Shown: positions 1 to 9,109 of the stretch, piece by piece
How positions within the stretch are numbered: the first letter of the stretch is position 1
Layout: each line of letters begins with the position of its first letter
NCBI RefSeq assembly: GCF_019130065.1
Contig: NZ_JAHSPG010000015.1
Span: 372,001 to 436,000 of the forward strand
From: Pinibacter aurantiacus
Lineage (GTDB): Bacteria > Bacteroidota > Bacteroidia > Chitinophagales > Chitinophagaceae
DNA length: 64,000 nucleotides
Direction: 5' to 3'
The notes under the pieces: model-generated
Seen by the model: the letters and a program-made list of their open reading frames with translations, nothing else
Told to the model about the DNA's origin: nothing
The model's database searches: none
Made by a program: the position numbers and the translations under genes

Positions 1-222
1 TTTTATACGCAGCCCCAGGATTGTTTTATTGGGCTTCGGTCTTGTAAGATCTTCCACCTGCTCTTTAATTGCCTTTTTCTTCTTCTTTGAATAAACAGAA
101 TCCACCACCTTGATCTTCGAGCCTGTATACAACGCTTCACCCTCCGGCAAATACTTTGTATTGTTGCAAGATGAGATGATGAAAACACCAAATAAAATAA
201 TGTATAGAGCGAAAAATTTCAT
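1..222 (-). CDS. tamL: TamL-type outer-membrane assembly lipoprotein, N-terminal part only
   Basis: Reading leftwards from the ATG at 222, the frame stays open to the window edge, giving only the first 74 residues. A short hydrophobic signal ends in a lipobox (IISSC, Cys19), and the mature protein would begin CNNTKYLPEGEALYTG, the characteristic opening of Bacteroidota TamL proteins. In this phylum TamL is the lipidated counterpart of TamA, an Omp85-family beta-barrel partner of TamB. The gene lies 149 bp downstream of tamB on the same strand, which supports the call and suggests co-transcription. The rest (POTRA-like region and barrel) lies outside the window and cannot be checked here. Confidence 0.8.
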   Translation of the reverse strand, partial: MKFFALYIILFGVFIISSCNNTKYLPEGEALYTGSKIKVVDSVYSKKKKKAIKEQVEDLTRPKPNKTILGLRIK

Positions 223-242
223 TTTTGTTTTTTATCACTAAG

Positions 243-261
243 GTCTCAGCGAAGCTGAGAC
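243..261. other. Short perfect hairpin in the tamB-tamL gap
   Basis: GTCTCAGC (243-250), loop GAA and GCTGAGAC (254-261) form an 8-bp perfect stem. There is no T-tract on the minus strand, so a simple intrinsic terminator is unlikely. It lies 21 bp before the tamL start and might affect translation or RNA stability; that is inference. Confidence 0.45.
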
Positions 262-264
262 AGT

Positions 265-348
265 TTGCCACAGAAAAACAGAGGAACAGAAAGTACTGAT
301 TGATCTATAAACTAAAACTTCTTCTGTACTTCTGCATTTCTGTGGCAA
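265..348. repeat. Inverted repeat, octamer class ACAGAAAA (tamB-tamL gap)
   Basis: The left arm (265-296) is built of 8-bp units of the type ACAGAAAA/ACAGAGGA/ACAGAAAG. The right arm (319-348) is the approximate complement and ends TTTCTGTGGCAA. The core is about 22 bp. The architecture matches the other intergenic elements in this window although the arm sequence is unique here. Confidence 0.6.
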
Positions 349-371
349 CCTCCAAGATGAGAAGCGTCTTC

Positions 372-3300
372 CTAGTTGTCTGTTTTCTTTTTCTTCCCCG
401 ACTTCTCCATCTCCCCATCCTGTCTTTGTTTCTTCTTTCTAAAAATATCTTTGAAACTATTGTAATCAAGTGTAATGATAAAACCAACGCCAGTTTCTAC
501 CACATAACCTTCAAGCACACCCTGGTAGTCGCTTCGTTGATACACACGCACCATGTATCGTCCGTCTTTGCTGAGTTTATAAGCGGCTGAAATATTGCTC
601 AGCATTGACGCTGCATTTTGTGTCGCTGCCTGCGGCCCTTCCAGCTGGAAGTTGCTACCAACAGAAACGACCAGTCTGTCATTCAACAAACGTTTTGATA
701 CATTCACATTCAAGTCTGTTTTTTGTTGTTCTGTTCCGGTAGAATAGTCTTCTTCTGATTGTACATCAAAATTGATGTCAACAAAATTGATCAGATCGGA
801 AGCAAATTGATTCAACTGGTCTGTGATAAGTTTACTCACACTTTGACGCGCAAATCCTTCCGCCGTCATTCCGCCAGCGCTGGATTCAAACGGGTTATCC
901 TGCACAAACCTGTTGAGCAACAGCAATGCAAAAACCTGCTTGTTTATTTCTGAAGGATCTTGTCGTAAAATGAACAGTTTGTTATTCACTGTAGTGATCA
1001 CGTCCCTGCCAACCCCGTAGTTATCGTTTTCCGGCAATTGAACATCAAAAGTGATCACAGGTTTCATTAGCTCTCCTTTCATGTTCAGCAATACTTTAAA
1101 CGGAAGCTTTTGCCTGTACACCGTTTGTTGCGAAGCTGTCATGTCAGATATTTGCTGTTGCACAAGGTCAATTGGTGCAGCGCGGGAAACATATACAGCA
1201 GTGATATCAACATCCGCACTGGTAGGCTCGCCTGTCCATGTAAGGCGACTACCTTTTTGAATATCAAATTTGCGGTGAATCATATTGAACGTAAGCTCGT
1301 AGGAACCTGCATCCAATTCATAGGAACCAGAAAGTGTTATCTTTCCACTTTTGTCAATGCCTCCATTGAGTGTTGCTTCACCTTTCAGGCTCAGAAAATC
1401 TCCATTGCCTTCATCAATGACCAGGCTCAACTCTGCATCTTTCTTTATTTGTATGTTTACATTAACGTCAAAATCGCGCAGAGATGAAATGTTCAGTGAA
1501 TCCATTTTGTCGAGAAATAAAGAATCATTCTCCGGCGCATCCATATCTACAAAATTTACTACACCATCTCTATTTTCCACGCCGGGCTCGTTTTGAGGAA
1601 GCACTACCGTAAGCTTTGTTTTGTCGTCAATGGTTATCGTTCCATCAACCTTAGGCGAACTTTCTGTGCCTTTTACTTTTAGGTTTGTGGTAAGATAGAT
1701 CTGTCCATAGTAAAGCTTATTGTCTTTCTTGGTAGTATTCAAAGCGCGGAAATTCTTTGAACGGATAGCAAGGTCAAAATTATAGTTGCGCAAATTTGAG
1801 GTCAATGCATCTCCATCCAACGTAAACCTGTTGCTTGCAGAGTCGAGTATAGTAAATGTATCCAGATGAATACCTTCCTTATCTATCGCAACAGTGTCTC
1901 CCGGAATCATAAAGTAGTTATTCAACATGGTTAAGTTGAATGCCGCTTTATCAAAAACAAGATCGCCGTCAATGGCAGGCTGGCTGACAGTTCCGGACAC
2001 ATCAAACTTGCCAGACAATGCCCCTGACGACCTGGTGATCGCTCCCATTGTGGCACCTTCGATGGTGTTGAGCTGAAGTTTGTTCATCACCAGGTCGAAA
2101 TGAAAATCGTTGTTATTGACAGACGTTAAATAATACTGCCCTTTTAATGTAACGTCATTTCCTCTTCCTGTGATGGCAACATCTGCATCCAACGCATTCT
2201 CAGTGGTGTTGTCCACCTTAATAGCAATGTTGCCAACAGTATCTTTGCGCATCTGGAAATCAGTAATGGTCAGGTCGCTAACAAAATTCATTTTTCCGGT
2301 AAGATCATTCACTTTCACATTTCCATTCAACACACCGTCGGCAAATAAAGAATCCGTCTGCACAAAACCCGTTAATGTGGCAATGCGGAAATTGTTGAAA
2401 TCTACCAGCAGCGGAGCATTTTTCTCCTCTGTTTCGCTTTTAATACTTAGCTTTTGGTTACCATTGCTTAGTTCAAAATCTTTTACATTGATGCCCGTTT
2501 TGCCGTAAGAAATACGATTGCTATCGGTCGTACTCCACTTGTTATAATTCAGCAACAGCGAATCTTTTCTCAGAGAAAAAACATAGTCATCTTTTTGTGG
2601 TTGTTGAAAATCCAGATCGAAGAAATATTTTTGCTTTCCAACTTTGTCCTTAATACCAATTCTTGCATTGATCTTGTTGTCCTCCAATTTACTGTTGATC
2701 GTAATGCCATTCATAGATACGCTTTTGCCAATCATTACTTTTTGCACTCCAATTGTAACCAACGCAGCGCTGTCTATGTTTCCTGCTTTTAGCACAAAGT
2801 TTTGTACCGTATCCGTTGCGTAAATAATTGAAGGGGCTTCCATATGCACTCTCCATTCTGGTTCAGAGAAATGACTGCGAAGAGTAATGTCGCGCAGGTC
2901 TTTAAGATTAGGTTCGAAAGCCTGTAGTGTTTTATTGTTTCTTACTGTTCCCGTTAAAGTAAAATCATAAGGCCTTAGTTTTTTCATAGCCGTATCATGC
3001 ATGATCGCGAAATAAGGCTGAATGGCTTGCTGAAAAACTGTTGCCATTTCAGACAGATAATATTTTCCGCGTAATTGCAGATCTGCAATATCGCTGCGCA
3101 AGTTTACAAATTGGCCACTGTCTGTTTTTCCGGAAACCAAAATGATACTGTCCATCTGTATGCGCCTTCCGTTCATGATGAGCAATGATTTTGCAATGGA
3201 CGCCTCTCCTTCCAAACTATCAATGTTCACTCGTGGAAAATCGCCCGTAATCTCACCTCTGTAAATAATCGAATCTGTTGTAAAATGCAATTGTGCCGTT

Positions 3301-5447
3301 TTCACACTATCCACCATAATGTGAAATTTGGCTGCCGGATCATTGGATGCAAAATTACCTTCGCCTTCTAAGGTGATGTCAATATTCTGATCATGAATCG
3401 AAGCGTCTGCCTTCAGCAATTGATCGGCAATCGCGGCATTGAAAAGTAAGTTTTTGTATTCATACTTTTTTATCACTCCACTCTTCAAAGTTCCTTTCAC
3501 TACGGCATTTGCGGTTTTCGGGTCATAGCCGGTTCCTTTGGCACTAGCCGTTAGCGTGAATTTCCCGAGCATTTCTTTGTTCTGCAAAATGGTGCCGATA
3601 TCAAGTGATCTTGTTTCTACCACCACATCGTACACTGCTTTGTTTTTATCAGTAAAATTTCTTCCATGCCCTTTTACTTTCGCCGTGCCAAGATTGGTAG
3701 TAAGCAACAGATCAGCATTTGCTGCGGTCATGCCTCCGGAAAATTTCCCCTGCAATGCGATCTTGTCCGGCAGTGTAATATTCTTAGGTAAAGTATTGGG
3801 TGGTAAAAAAAGATCAAGGTCTTTTTTTCCGGTTGCTATCTTATTGATGGTAAGATTTGCAGCAATATTTTTTACATCAGGCAAACCTTTAATTGTGCCA
3901 CTTACGTCAACAGATGTTTCATTTAAACCGCTCACCTGCAATTTAGGAATGGTGAGGTTTGACAATTTTCCTCTTACGATACCATTCAGAAGCCATGTTT
4001 TTGAAGGATCAGCAAATGCAGGCTGCTTGCGCAAATCCGGCACAAAGGTGAGTATGTCTTTTACCTGCACACGGCTGTTTTGCAAGTTCAGGTCGAGTTG
4101 CAAATTTTTCAGATCTTTTGCCAGCGCATCAAATGATGAATAATATATAGTGGCTTCTCTTCGTAGTTCCGTTCCCGGTGTTTTAAGGTACAGTTCTTTG
4201 AGATGGGATTCTTTGGAACCATATAAAAATTCTGTTTGCAATTGCTGCAATACAAATCCGCTTTGTTCTTTCAAACTTCCTTTCGTGATCGTGCCTGCTA
4301 TTTTATCATCGTTATACACAAACCCATCCACATGAAGTGTGAGTGAGTCGGCTTTTATGTGACCGTAATCCATGCCATATTTTTGACGAGGATTATTGTC
4401 GTTGTCAAACTTAATATTATTTTGATCCAGTGAAATATTCGCCACGCTTACATCCCAGCCTGCTTCCTTTTGAGCAACAACCTCCTGCTTTGCTTCTTTC
4501 GCTACCACTTTTGCCTCTTCTTTTTTTCCTAAACGTATATCTGCAGTTGTTTGCTGAAGCGTTAATTCTTTTAACTTAATGGTCTTTTTTTGCAGATCAA
4601 TTTTCTGTACGTCTACCCCAAGCTTTGTAAGATTAAGGTTCGTATAAAATGCTGACACATCATTCCTGAAATCAACATTTATTTTCGTGATGTTTATACT
4701 TTTTAAAGCAATAGAAACAGCGGAAGGCTTCTGTGCATCCTGAATATCTTTTTCCGATGGCTCGGATTTCACCAACGGTTTGCTTTGATAAATCTTCCCT
4801 GATAACCCATCGAGATTGATGCGTGGAATGTCGAAGTCTTTTTTATCCAGATCAAATTTGTCAATCTTTGTATCGAAGTGGTTTAACCAAAGCTCCACAT
4901 CATTGCCGGTTACCGCATCTTTATACACGACGCGAATTTTATTGAGCGCAATTTTGTTTAAGGAAATATTGGTTGAAGAAGACGTTGTATCCTTTGGTTT
5001 CGCAGGCTCTTTACTGGCAAACGCATCTATGATAAACTGGAAATTAAAAGTCGTATCGGGCAGTGTTCGTTTGACTTTTGCTGTAATGTTATCAAGCTCG
5101 ATGTTATTTACCTCCACATCGCTTCTGAGTAATTTAAGCAGCGCTATATCTACACTTATTTTCCCTCCGTACAGCAACGTGTCCTTTGAGCGATCTTCAA
5201 GATAAATATTTTCAAGCACCACGCTTTTTGGCAATCCTATGTAAACGCGTCCAACCGATACTTTTGTTTTTAATTTTTTCTGCAGATAAGTCTCCGCTTT
5301 TCCTTTTATGAATTGCTGAACGGGAGGTGTGAGAATAAGCACAACAATAAGTACAAAAAAGATGATAAACCCAACGACTACTTTTAAAATAATACGGATT
5401 GTTTTTTTGATAAAAGCAGTATTAAAATTGAGTTTCTTCAAAACCAT
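372..5447 (-). CDS. tamB: Translocation and assembly module protein TamB
   Basis: A protein of about 1690 residues with one N-terminal membrane anchor (roughly residues 15-40, rich in V, I, F and L), preceded by a lysine-rich cytosolic tip. It continues as a very long periplasmic region of repeating amphipathic beta-strands (many patterns like VNNIELDNI, ADLQLRGKY, VDISG). This is the AsmA/TamB bridge-like lipid-transfer fold. The C-terminal 400 residues carry the conserved TamB domain, and the last residues are basic. TamB spans the periplasm and works with the Omp85 protein TamA/TamL in outer-membrane protein or lipid assembly. The ATG at 5447 is chosen over an upstream TTG at 5486, which would add 13 residues before the anchor. 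tamL follows downstream. The length is at the high end for TamB, as is usual in Bacteroidota. Confidence 0.9.
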   Translation of the reverse strand: MVLKKLNFNTAFIKKTIRIILKVVVGFIIFFVLIVVLILTPPVQQFIKGKAETYLQKKLKTKVSVGRVYIGLPKSVVLENIYLEDRSKDTLLYGGKISVDIALLKLLRSDVEVNNIELDNITAKVKRTLPDTTFNFQFIIDAFASKEPAKPKDTTSSSTNISLNKIALNKIRVVYKDAVTGNDVELWLNHFDTKIDKFDLDKKDFDIPRINLDGLSGKIYQSKPLVKSEPSEKDIQDAQKPSAVSIALKSINITKINVDFRNDVSAFYTNLNLTKLGVDVQKIDLQKKTIKLKELTLQQTTADIRLGKKEEAKVVAKEAKQEVVAQKEAGWDVSVANISLDQNNIKFDNDNNPRQKYGMDYGHIKADSLTLHVDGFVYNDDKIAGTITKGSLKEQSGFVLQQLQTEFLYGSKESHLKELYLKTPGTELRREATIYYSSFDALAKDLKNLQLDLNLQNSRVQVKDILTFVPDLRKQPAFADPSKTWLLNGIVRGKLSNLTIPKLQVSGLNETSVDVSGTIKGLPDVKNIAANLTINKIATGKKDLDLFLPPNTLPKNITLPDKIALQGKFSGGMTAANADLLLTTNLGTAKVKGHGRNFTDKNKAVYDVVVETRSLDIGTILQNKEMLGKFTLTASAKGTGYDPKTANAVVKGTLKSGVIKKYEYKNLLFNAAIADQLLKADASIHDQNIDITLEGEGNFASNDPAAKFHIMVDSVKTAQLHFTTDSIIYRGEITGDFPRVNIDSLEGEASIAKSLLIMNGRRIQMDSIILVSGKTDSGQFVNLRSDIADLQLRGKYYLSEMATVFQQAIQPYFAIMHDTAMKKLRPYDFTLTGTVRNNKTLQAFEPNLKDLRDITLRSHFSEPEWRVHMEAPSIIYATDTVQNFVLKAGNIDSAALVTIGVQKVMIGKSVSMNGITINSKLEDNKINARIGIKDKVGKQKYFFDLDFQQPQKDDYVFSLRKDSLLLNYNKWSTTDSNRISYGKTGINVKDFELSNGNQKLSIKSETEEKNAPLLVDFNNFRIATLTGFVQTDSLFADGVLNGNVKVNDLTGKMNFVSDLTITDFQMRKDTVGNIAIKVDNTTENALDADVAITGRGNDVTLKGQYYLTSVNNNDFHFDLVMNKLQLNTIEGATMGAITRSSGALSGKFDVSGTVSQPAIDGDLVFDKAAFNLTMLNNYFMIPGDTVAIDKEGIHLDTFTILDSASNRFTLDGDALTSNLRNYNFDLAIRSKNFRALNTTKKDNKLYYGQIYLTTNLKVKGTESSPKVDGTITIDDKTKLTVVLPQNEPGVENRDGVVNFVDMDAPENDSLFLDKMDSLNISSLRDFDVNVNIQIKKDAELSLVIDEGNGDFLSLKGEATLNGGIDKSGKITLSGSYELDAGSYELTFNMIHRKFDIQKGSRLTWTGEPTSADVDITAVYVSRAAPIDLVQQQISDMTASQQTVYRQKLPFKVLLNMKGELMKPVITFDVQLPENDNYGVGRDVITTVNNKLFILRQDPSEINKQVFALLLLNRFVQDNPFESSAGGMTAEGFARQSVSKLITDQLNQFASDLINFVDINFDVQSEEDYSTGTEQQKTDLNVNVSKRLLNDRLVVSVGSNFQLEGPQAATQNAASMLSNISAAYKLSKDGRYMVRVYQRSDYQGVLEGYVVETGVGFIITLDYNSFKDIFRKKKQRQDGEMEKSGKKKKTDN

Positions 5448-5701
5448 ATTATTAGAAAATAGTTCTTTATTGTTGAAACAAAGCAATTAACAGACCGCCT
5501 AAAGTCAAACCTTTTCGCAAATGGTTGCATGAGCTCAGGAACAACCTGTGCATTTATTTCTACAATTATTTGCCCAAAAAGTTTCTGCCGTCTTCACAAC
5601 ATTTTTTACCCGTGAGTCAAATTTGTTTGTAGAAAATAATGCTCAGTAAACGTACATTTTCAAGGGCAGCTTTTGGGCATAGAATTTTAGCTTTAAAAGG
5701 C

Positions 5702-5902
5702 ATGAAATCAAACATCATTAAAATTAATGACTACATGCCTCCAAAAGGTAATACGGTACTAAAAGTAATAATGTACCCTGAGAAGCAAGCTACGGTGAGG
5801 CCAATGAAGGAGCAGTCAAAAGTGCTTGAGGGATTAAAGTTGAAACATCCGGATTTGCCGGAATGTAACAACTCGACACATAAAGACCGGGTTCTATTTT
5901 AA
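5702..5902 (+). CDS. Small hypothetical protein (66 aa), uncertain
   Basis: An ATG-started frame of 66 codons lies divergent from tamB. The product is basic, with no signal peptide, membrane helix or recognisable motif. Two features favour a real gene: a strong intrinsic terminator on the same strand 100 bp downstream (6004-6028), and the absence of any other gene that terminator could serve. Against it, there is no recognised family and no clear promoter. An in-frame ATG at 5639 would add 21 residues. It may instead be an untranslated transcript or a chance frame. Confidence 0.35.
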   Translation: MKSNIIKINDYMPPKGNTVLKVIMYPEKQATVRPMKEQSKVLEGLKLKHPDLPECNNSTHKDRVLF

Positions 5903-6003
5903 ATACTCATTGCCATTATACCTTGACTTTGTTGAACCTTATCTCTGGCTTACTTCAAATTACTTTTCGAAACCATTTTACCATTAACCTATTCTTGAGA
6001 ATT

Positions 6004-6028
6004 GCCGATCAGACGATCGGCTTTTTTT
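6004..6028 (+). terminator. Intrinsic terminator after the small ORF
   Basis: Perfect 7-bp stem GCCGATC (6004-6010) / GATCGGC (6015-6021) with loop AGAC, followed by seven T (6022-6028). It is oriented for plus-strand transcription and shows that something is transcribed rightwards between 5.5 and 6.0 kb. Confidence 0.85.
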
Positions 6029-6051
6029 ATTCCATAACTCGCCGAGTTGTG

Positions 6052-6188
6052 AATTAATAATTAATAATTAATAATTAACAGAGTGCCGTTTAATATAGAC
6101 TAATGACAGGGTAAATATCGATCAACGGGAAGTTCCCTTCTGGTGTATATGCCACACCTATTAATTCTTAATTATTAATTATTAATTT
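6052..6188. repeat. Inverted repeat, heptamer class AATTAAT
   Basis: Left arm 6052-6078 and right arm 6160-6188 are tandem AATTAAT units, complementary apart from one variant unit. The 81-bp core contains a GGGAA-G-TTCCC palindrome (6128-6138) and ends GCCACACC at the right arm. The stop codon of the cupin gene (6187-6189) overlaps the right arm. Confidence 0.75.
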
Positions 6189-6702
6189 ATTTGCAAAGCA
6201 TCCTAATTACACTACCTAAATGGGGATATTGGAGGAGCAAACGCTCCTTTTGGGCTAATTCAAAATCGGCGAAATCGAAGCCGGGTGCTACGGTACAACC
6301 AACAAGTGAATATGAACTTCCTGGTGCAGGCTGTGCGCCAAACCAGCTGCCGGCTTTTACAACACACTGAAATCGTTCTCCTGCTTCGAAATTGGGGCCG
6401 AGCTTGTGTTCGATCAATTCGCCGGAAGTTGTGATTTCGTAGACAATAAGCGGATCACCGTAATAAAAATGCCAGATCTCATCGGATGCAATTTTATGCA
6501 ATGCTGAAAACTGGCCCTGTTGTAACAAAAAATATATACTCGTTCCTGCGTTGCGATTTCCTTTAAAATCTTCTGACAACACAGCCTCGGGAATGACCAT
6601 CTCCGATCTGTACACTTCTTTGAAAGCGCCACCCTCAATATGTTCCTGCAGTTGCAACTTTTCTATCCAATATGCGGGGGACCGGAGCTGGTGGTTATTC
6701 AT
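6187..6702 (-). CDS. Cupin domain-containing protein (DUF985/cupin_5 type)
   Basis: A 171-residue soluble protein. It has the typical opening of the cupin_5 (DUF985) group, with an EGGAFKEVYRS segment near residue 25, a middle strand TSIYFLLQQGQFSALHKIAS, then DEIWHFYYGDPL carrying the cupin His and Glu, and a later GSWFGAQPAPGS strand. The substrate and reaction of this group are not established. Its ATG overlaps the stop codon of the HU/SPOR gene by one base (TAATG), so the two genes are probably translationally coupled. The C-terminal end runs into the AT-rich inverted repeat at 6160-6188. No signal peptide is present. Confidence 0.8.
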   Translation of the reverse strand: MNNHQLRSPAYWIEKLQLQEHIEGGAFKEVYRSEMVIPEAVLSEDFKGNRNAGTSIYFLLQQGQFSALHKIASDEIWHFYYGDPLIVYEITTSGELIEHKLGPNFEAGERFQCVVKAGSWFGAQPAPGSSYSLVGCTVAPGFDFADFELAQKERLLLQYPHLGSVIRMLCK

Positions 6703-7667
6703 TATTTTTCAATTCGCACTTTGTTCAGGAAAAAGCGTGTCAGTGAATCTTTGATATGAACAGTATCGCTGTACGCAGAAGGAATCACAAAATACAATTT
6801 GAAGCTGGAAGAATCCGGTGCCACCTGCATTTGCACATCGTTTCCAAACTCCTTCAATTGTGCATATCTTCTCAATGCCCTGTTTTTGTTGGCAGTTACT
6901 TCCAGTACATATTTCAAGGGAATTTTACCACTTGCATCCGGCTGCGATGAACCATTTTGCAAAGCGGCTAAACTATCTGCCCTTCTTTTGATGGCAGCAC
7001 TGTCTCTCGCAATCAGGTTACTATCGGGCATGTATGCGTTGCCGCTTGACCTGGTGGTTGAGTCAGTCACCACTGCATTCGCAACAGAATCTGCCGCGTC
7101 GGTCTCAGTGGTTTTTTTGTGCGCATTGCTTTGATACAAATAATATGCACCACCACCAATAATACCAAGCGTTATCAGGGCTGCAATGCCTATCAAAAGT
7201 TGGCGGGCATTATTTCCCGAAGGTTCTCGCCTGGAGAAAGTTTCGTCGTGCCTTCTTGGTTCTGTGGATTCTCTGATAACGGTGAGGTCTTCCAGTTTGG
7301 TAGACGCATAACTGCCGGGAGTGAAGCTCAATCGGCCATCTTTGCCTTTTATCAAAGTACCAATGCCATCGATGTACAGCGGGTTACCAATATTGAGCAA
7401 TTGTGAGCTTAAAGAAATGTAGGATTCGATGTCAGACACAGCCAGCGGACGTATTTTACCCGTATGACTGCGAATAAATTCAATCAGTTCTTCTTCTATT
7501 TTAGGGACAGCTTTTGAGTCGTATGTGATGCCGGTAACTGCACTACGTTGCTTCTCAGTCTCATCGGGAATAGCGGCCGCAGGATCAAGCGTGAACGTGC
7601 CTATTCCAGGCAAAACCAGTTTTTTGTGCTGGTACAAGTATTGGGAAAATAATATATCTAGTTTCAA
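6702..7667 (-). CDS. HU-domain and SPOR-like membrane protein
   Basis: A 321-residue protein in three parts. The N-terminal region (about 1-115) resembles the HU-CCDC81 domain pair found in Bacteroidota, opening with a segment like ILFSQYLYQHKKLVLPGIGTF. A single membrane helix follows at about residues 157-178 (LLIGIAALITLGIIGGGAYY). After a serine/alanine-rich linker, the C-terminal 75 residues look like a SPOR fold, beginning LKYVLEVTANKNRALRRY. SPOR domains bind denuded peptidoglycan, so a role near division sites or in nucleoid-envelope coupling is plausible but inferred. The only in-frame start that preserves the N-terminal domain is TTG at 7667. Translation is coupled to the downstream cupin gene. 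Confidence 0.8.
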   Translation of the reverse strand: MKLDILFSQYLYQHKKLVLPGIGTFTLDPAAAIPDETEKQRSAVTGITYDSKAVPKIEEELIEFIRSHTGKIRPLAVSDIESYISLSSQLLNIGNPLYIDGIGTLIKGKDGRLSFTPGSYASTKLEDLTVIRESTEPRRHDETFSRREPSGNNARQLLIGIAALITLGIIGGGAYYLYQSNAHKKTTETDAADSVANAVVTDSTTRSSGNAYMPDSNLIARDSAAIKRRADSLAALQNGSSQPDASGKIPLKYVLEVTANKNRALRRYAQLKEFGNDVQMQVAPDSSSFKLYFVIPSAYSDTVHIKDSLTRFFLNKVRIEK

Positions 7668-7770
7668 AGTATTGGCTTTTTCTTTTACAATTTACAGTAA
7701 AAATACGTTAAGCGATTGATTTATAACAGATATATAAAAAGAAATCCTTGATTTTACTGCATTTGAGGCT

Positions 7771-7914
7771 AAGTCAAAAGGAAAAAGGAAAAATTCAAAA
7801 GTAAAAACGACCGCCTGAGGGGACAGTGAGCATAGTGAAGAACTACTGCTTTTTTCAAATACTTAGCCCGACCGCACCATGAGCTTTTGAATTTTGAATT
7901 TTTACTTTTGACTT
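7771..7914. repeat. Inverted repeat, heptamer class GTCAAAA
   Basis: Left arm 7771-7807 reads as 7-bp units GTCAAAA, GGAAAAA, GGAAAAA, TTCAAAA, GTAAAAA. Right arm 7883-7914 is complementary. Core about 75 bp. The same arm class recurs at 52732-52830. Confidence 0.7.
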
Positions 7915-7923
7915 AACACCGAG

Positions 7924-7931
7924 TACCTTTG
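7924..7931 (+). promoter_or_regulatory. Bacteroidota-type -7 promoter box TACCTTTG
   Basis: TACCTTTG is an exact match to the Bacteroidota -7 element TAnnTTTG. It lies 13 bp before the ATG at 7945. Several TTTG tetramers upstream could be the -33 element, but none sits at an unambiguous spacing. Confidence 0.55.
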
Positions 7932-7944
7932 CAAGAAAAATTCG

Positions 7945-8280
7945 ATGACTGATCACGAGCTTCGATTCATAGAATATTGGGAGAAAAACAGGGAGAAAGA
8001 AAAAAAGATAACAAAGCAATGGTACATAGGCTTACCAATCGGCCTTGCCTTTGCGGTTCCCATCGCCATCAATTTTTCTTCAGGCTGGTACAAAAGGGCA
8101 CAAATGACCGCCATGGCCGAATTCAACCCAATGGTACTCGTGGTGGCCCTTCTCATTATCATAACATTCATAGCTATTTTTTACAAGCGCCACCAGTGGG
8201 ATATGAACGAGCAGAGGTATAAGGAGTTTGTGGCCAAAAAAACATTGGAAGAGCAACGACGCTCACAGGCGAATGACTGA
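7945..8280 (+). CDS. Small two-helix membrane protein, unknown function
   Basis: A 111-residue protein with a charged N-terminus (residues 1-25, many E and K) and two hydrophobic helices at about 27-45 (WYIGLPIGLAFAVPIAINF) and 62-80 (MVLVVALLIIITFIAIFYK). A basic, glutamine-rich C-terminal tail follows. The short helices and charged ends fit a small inner-membrane protein. I do not recognise a named family. A consensus promoter box precedes it. Its TGA stop codon is part of the TGAATAAC repeat that follows immediately. Confidence 0.7.
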   Translation: MTDHELRFIEYWEKNREKEKKITKQWYIGLPIGLAFAVPIAINFSSGWYKRAQMTAMAEFNPMVLVVALLIIITFIAIFYKRHQWDMNEQRYKEFVAKKTLEEQRRSQAND

Positions 8281-8405
8281 ATAACTGAATAACTGAAGTC
8301 GATATTCAATCAGCTTTGATGGATTCGAACGCTCAATTATTCAATCATTAAACGATTCATTAACTGAACCACTCAGTTATTCAGTTATTCAGTTATTCAA
8401 TTATT
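8274..8405. repeat. Inverted repeat, octamer class TGAATAAC
   Basis: Left arm 8274-8297 (TGAATAAC units) overlaps the stop codon of the preceding gene. Right arm 8372-8405 (GTTATTCA units) is complementary. Weaker related units lie in the core, suggesting nested or decayed copies. Confidence 0.75.
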
Positions 8406-8480
8406 GCCTCTGCCCGCGCAGCTTTCCTCCCCGCACATTTGTCATATTGTTGTATCTTACTACTCCAATACTTACTATAA

Positions 8481-8966
8481 ATGAAGAGAATTGTTTCGTG
8501 CTTATCAATCCTGGCCCTGTTGATGATTGGTGCTGCGAGTTGCTCGAAAAAAAATAAATCCTGTGACCCGGTTCCTGTTACACAAGAAGAACCGGATATT
8601 CTAAAATATATTTCTGAAAATGGCATTAGTGCGAGTCGCGATAATTCGGGTATTTATTACCAGATCATTACTCCCGGTACCGGAATCTCTCCCGGCAATA
8701 CATCAAAAGTAACTATCAATTATATCGGCAAGTTGCTTAGCAATGTTGTTTGCGATAGTGCGTCAAATAAGGAGTGGCCCATGACCAGCCTTGTTACCGG
8801 CTTTCAAATAGGTTTGCCGCTTATTAAAAAAGGTGGGAAAATAAAACTCATTCTCCCCTCTTCTTACGGCTATGGCTGCACTCCTATTTTGGATGCAAAC
8901 AACAACGTGAGGGTGACGGCAAATTCCATTCTCGTTTTTGATATAGAATTATTAAACGTTCAATAG
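8481..8966 (+). CDS. FKBP-type peptidyl-prolyl isomerase lipoprotein
   Basis: A 161-residue secreted protein. The signal peptide ends in a lipobox (GAASC, Cys21), so the protein is probably anchored in the outer or inner membrane and faces the periplasm. The C-terminal 110 residues have the FKBP fold order: GIYYQIITPGTG, then SKVTINYIGKLLSN, a flap region, GLPLIKKGGKIKLILPSSYG, and a final strand SILVFDIELLNV. FKBPs catalyse proline cis-trans isomerisation of folding proteins. Some usual active-site aromatic positions appear altered, so activity is not certain. A clear intrinsic terminator follows at 8988-9010, so the gene is probably monocistronic. Confidence 0.85.
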   Translation: MKRIVSCLSILALLMIGAASCSKKNKSCDPVPVTQEEPDILKYISENGISASRDNSGIYYQIITPGTGISPGNTSKVTINYIGKLLSNVVCDSASNKEWPMTSLVTGFQIGLPLIKKGGKIKLILPSSYGYGCTPILDANNNVRVTANSILVFDIELLNVQ

Positions 8967-8987
8967 ATCTTCTCTTTAATTGATTTA

Positions 8988-9010
8988 GTCCTGCAAAGCG
9001 GGACTTTTTT
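8988..9010 (+). terminator. Intrinsic terminator of the FKBP gene
   Basis: Stem GTCCTGC (8988-8994) / GCGGGAC (8998-9004), one G-T pair, loop AAA, followed by six T. It lies 22 bp after the FKBP stop codon. Confidence 0.85.
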
Positions 9011-9109
9011 GTGACTAAAATCCTGCTGTTTGCCTGTTTTTTTGTAACGTATGTACATTGAAGAAATATGTATTCATCACACTTTCTTATTTTGCAAAAA
9101 AATTAAACA

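Noticed and set aside
3-191. A 62-codon frame on the minus strand at the window start
   Set aside because: It is a different frame from the one starting at 222, which has a lipobox and the TamL opening and fits the tamB neighbourhood.
3538-4143. Long plus-strand frame of about 200 codons antisense to tamB
   Set aside because: The opposite strand is a strongly supported tamB; the antisense product has no domain, signal or start context.
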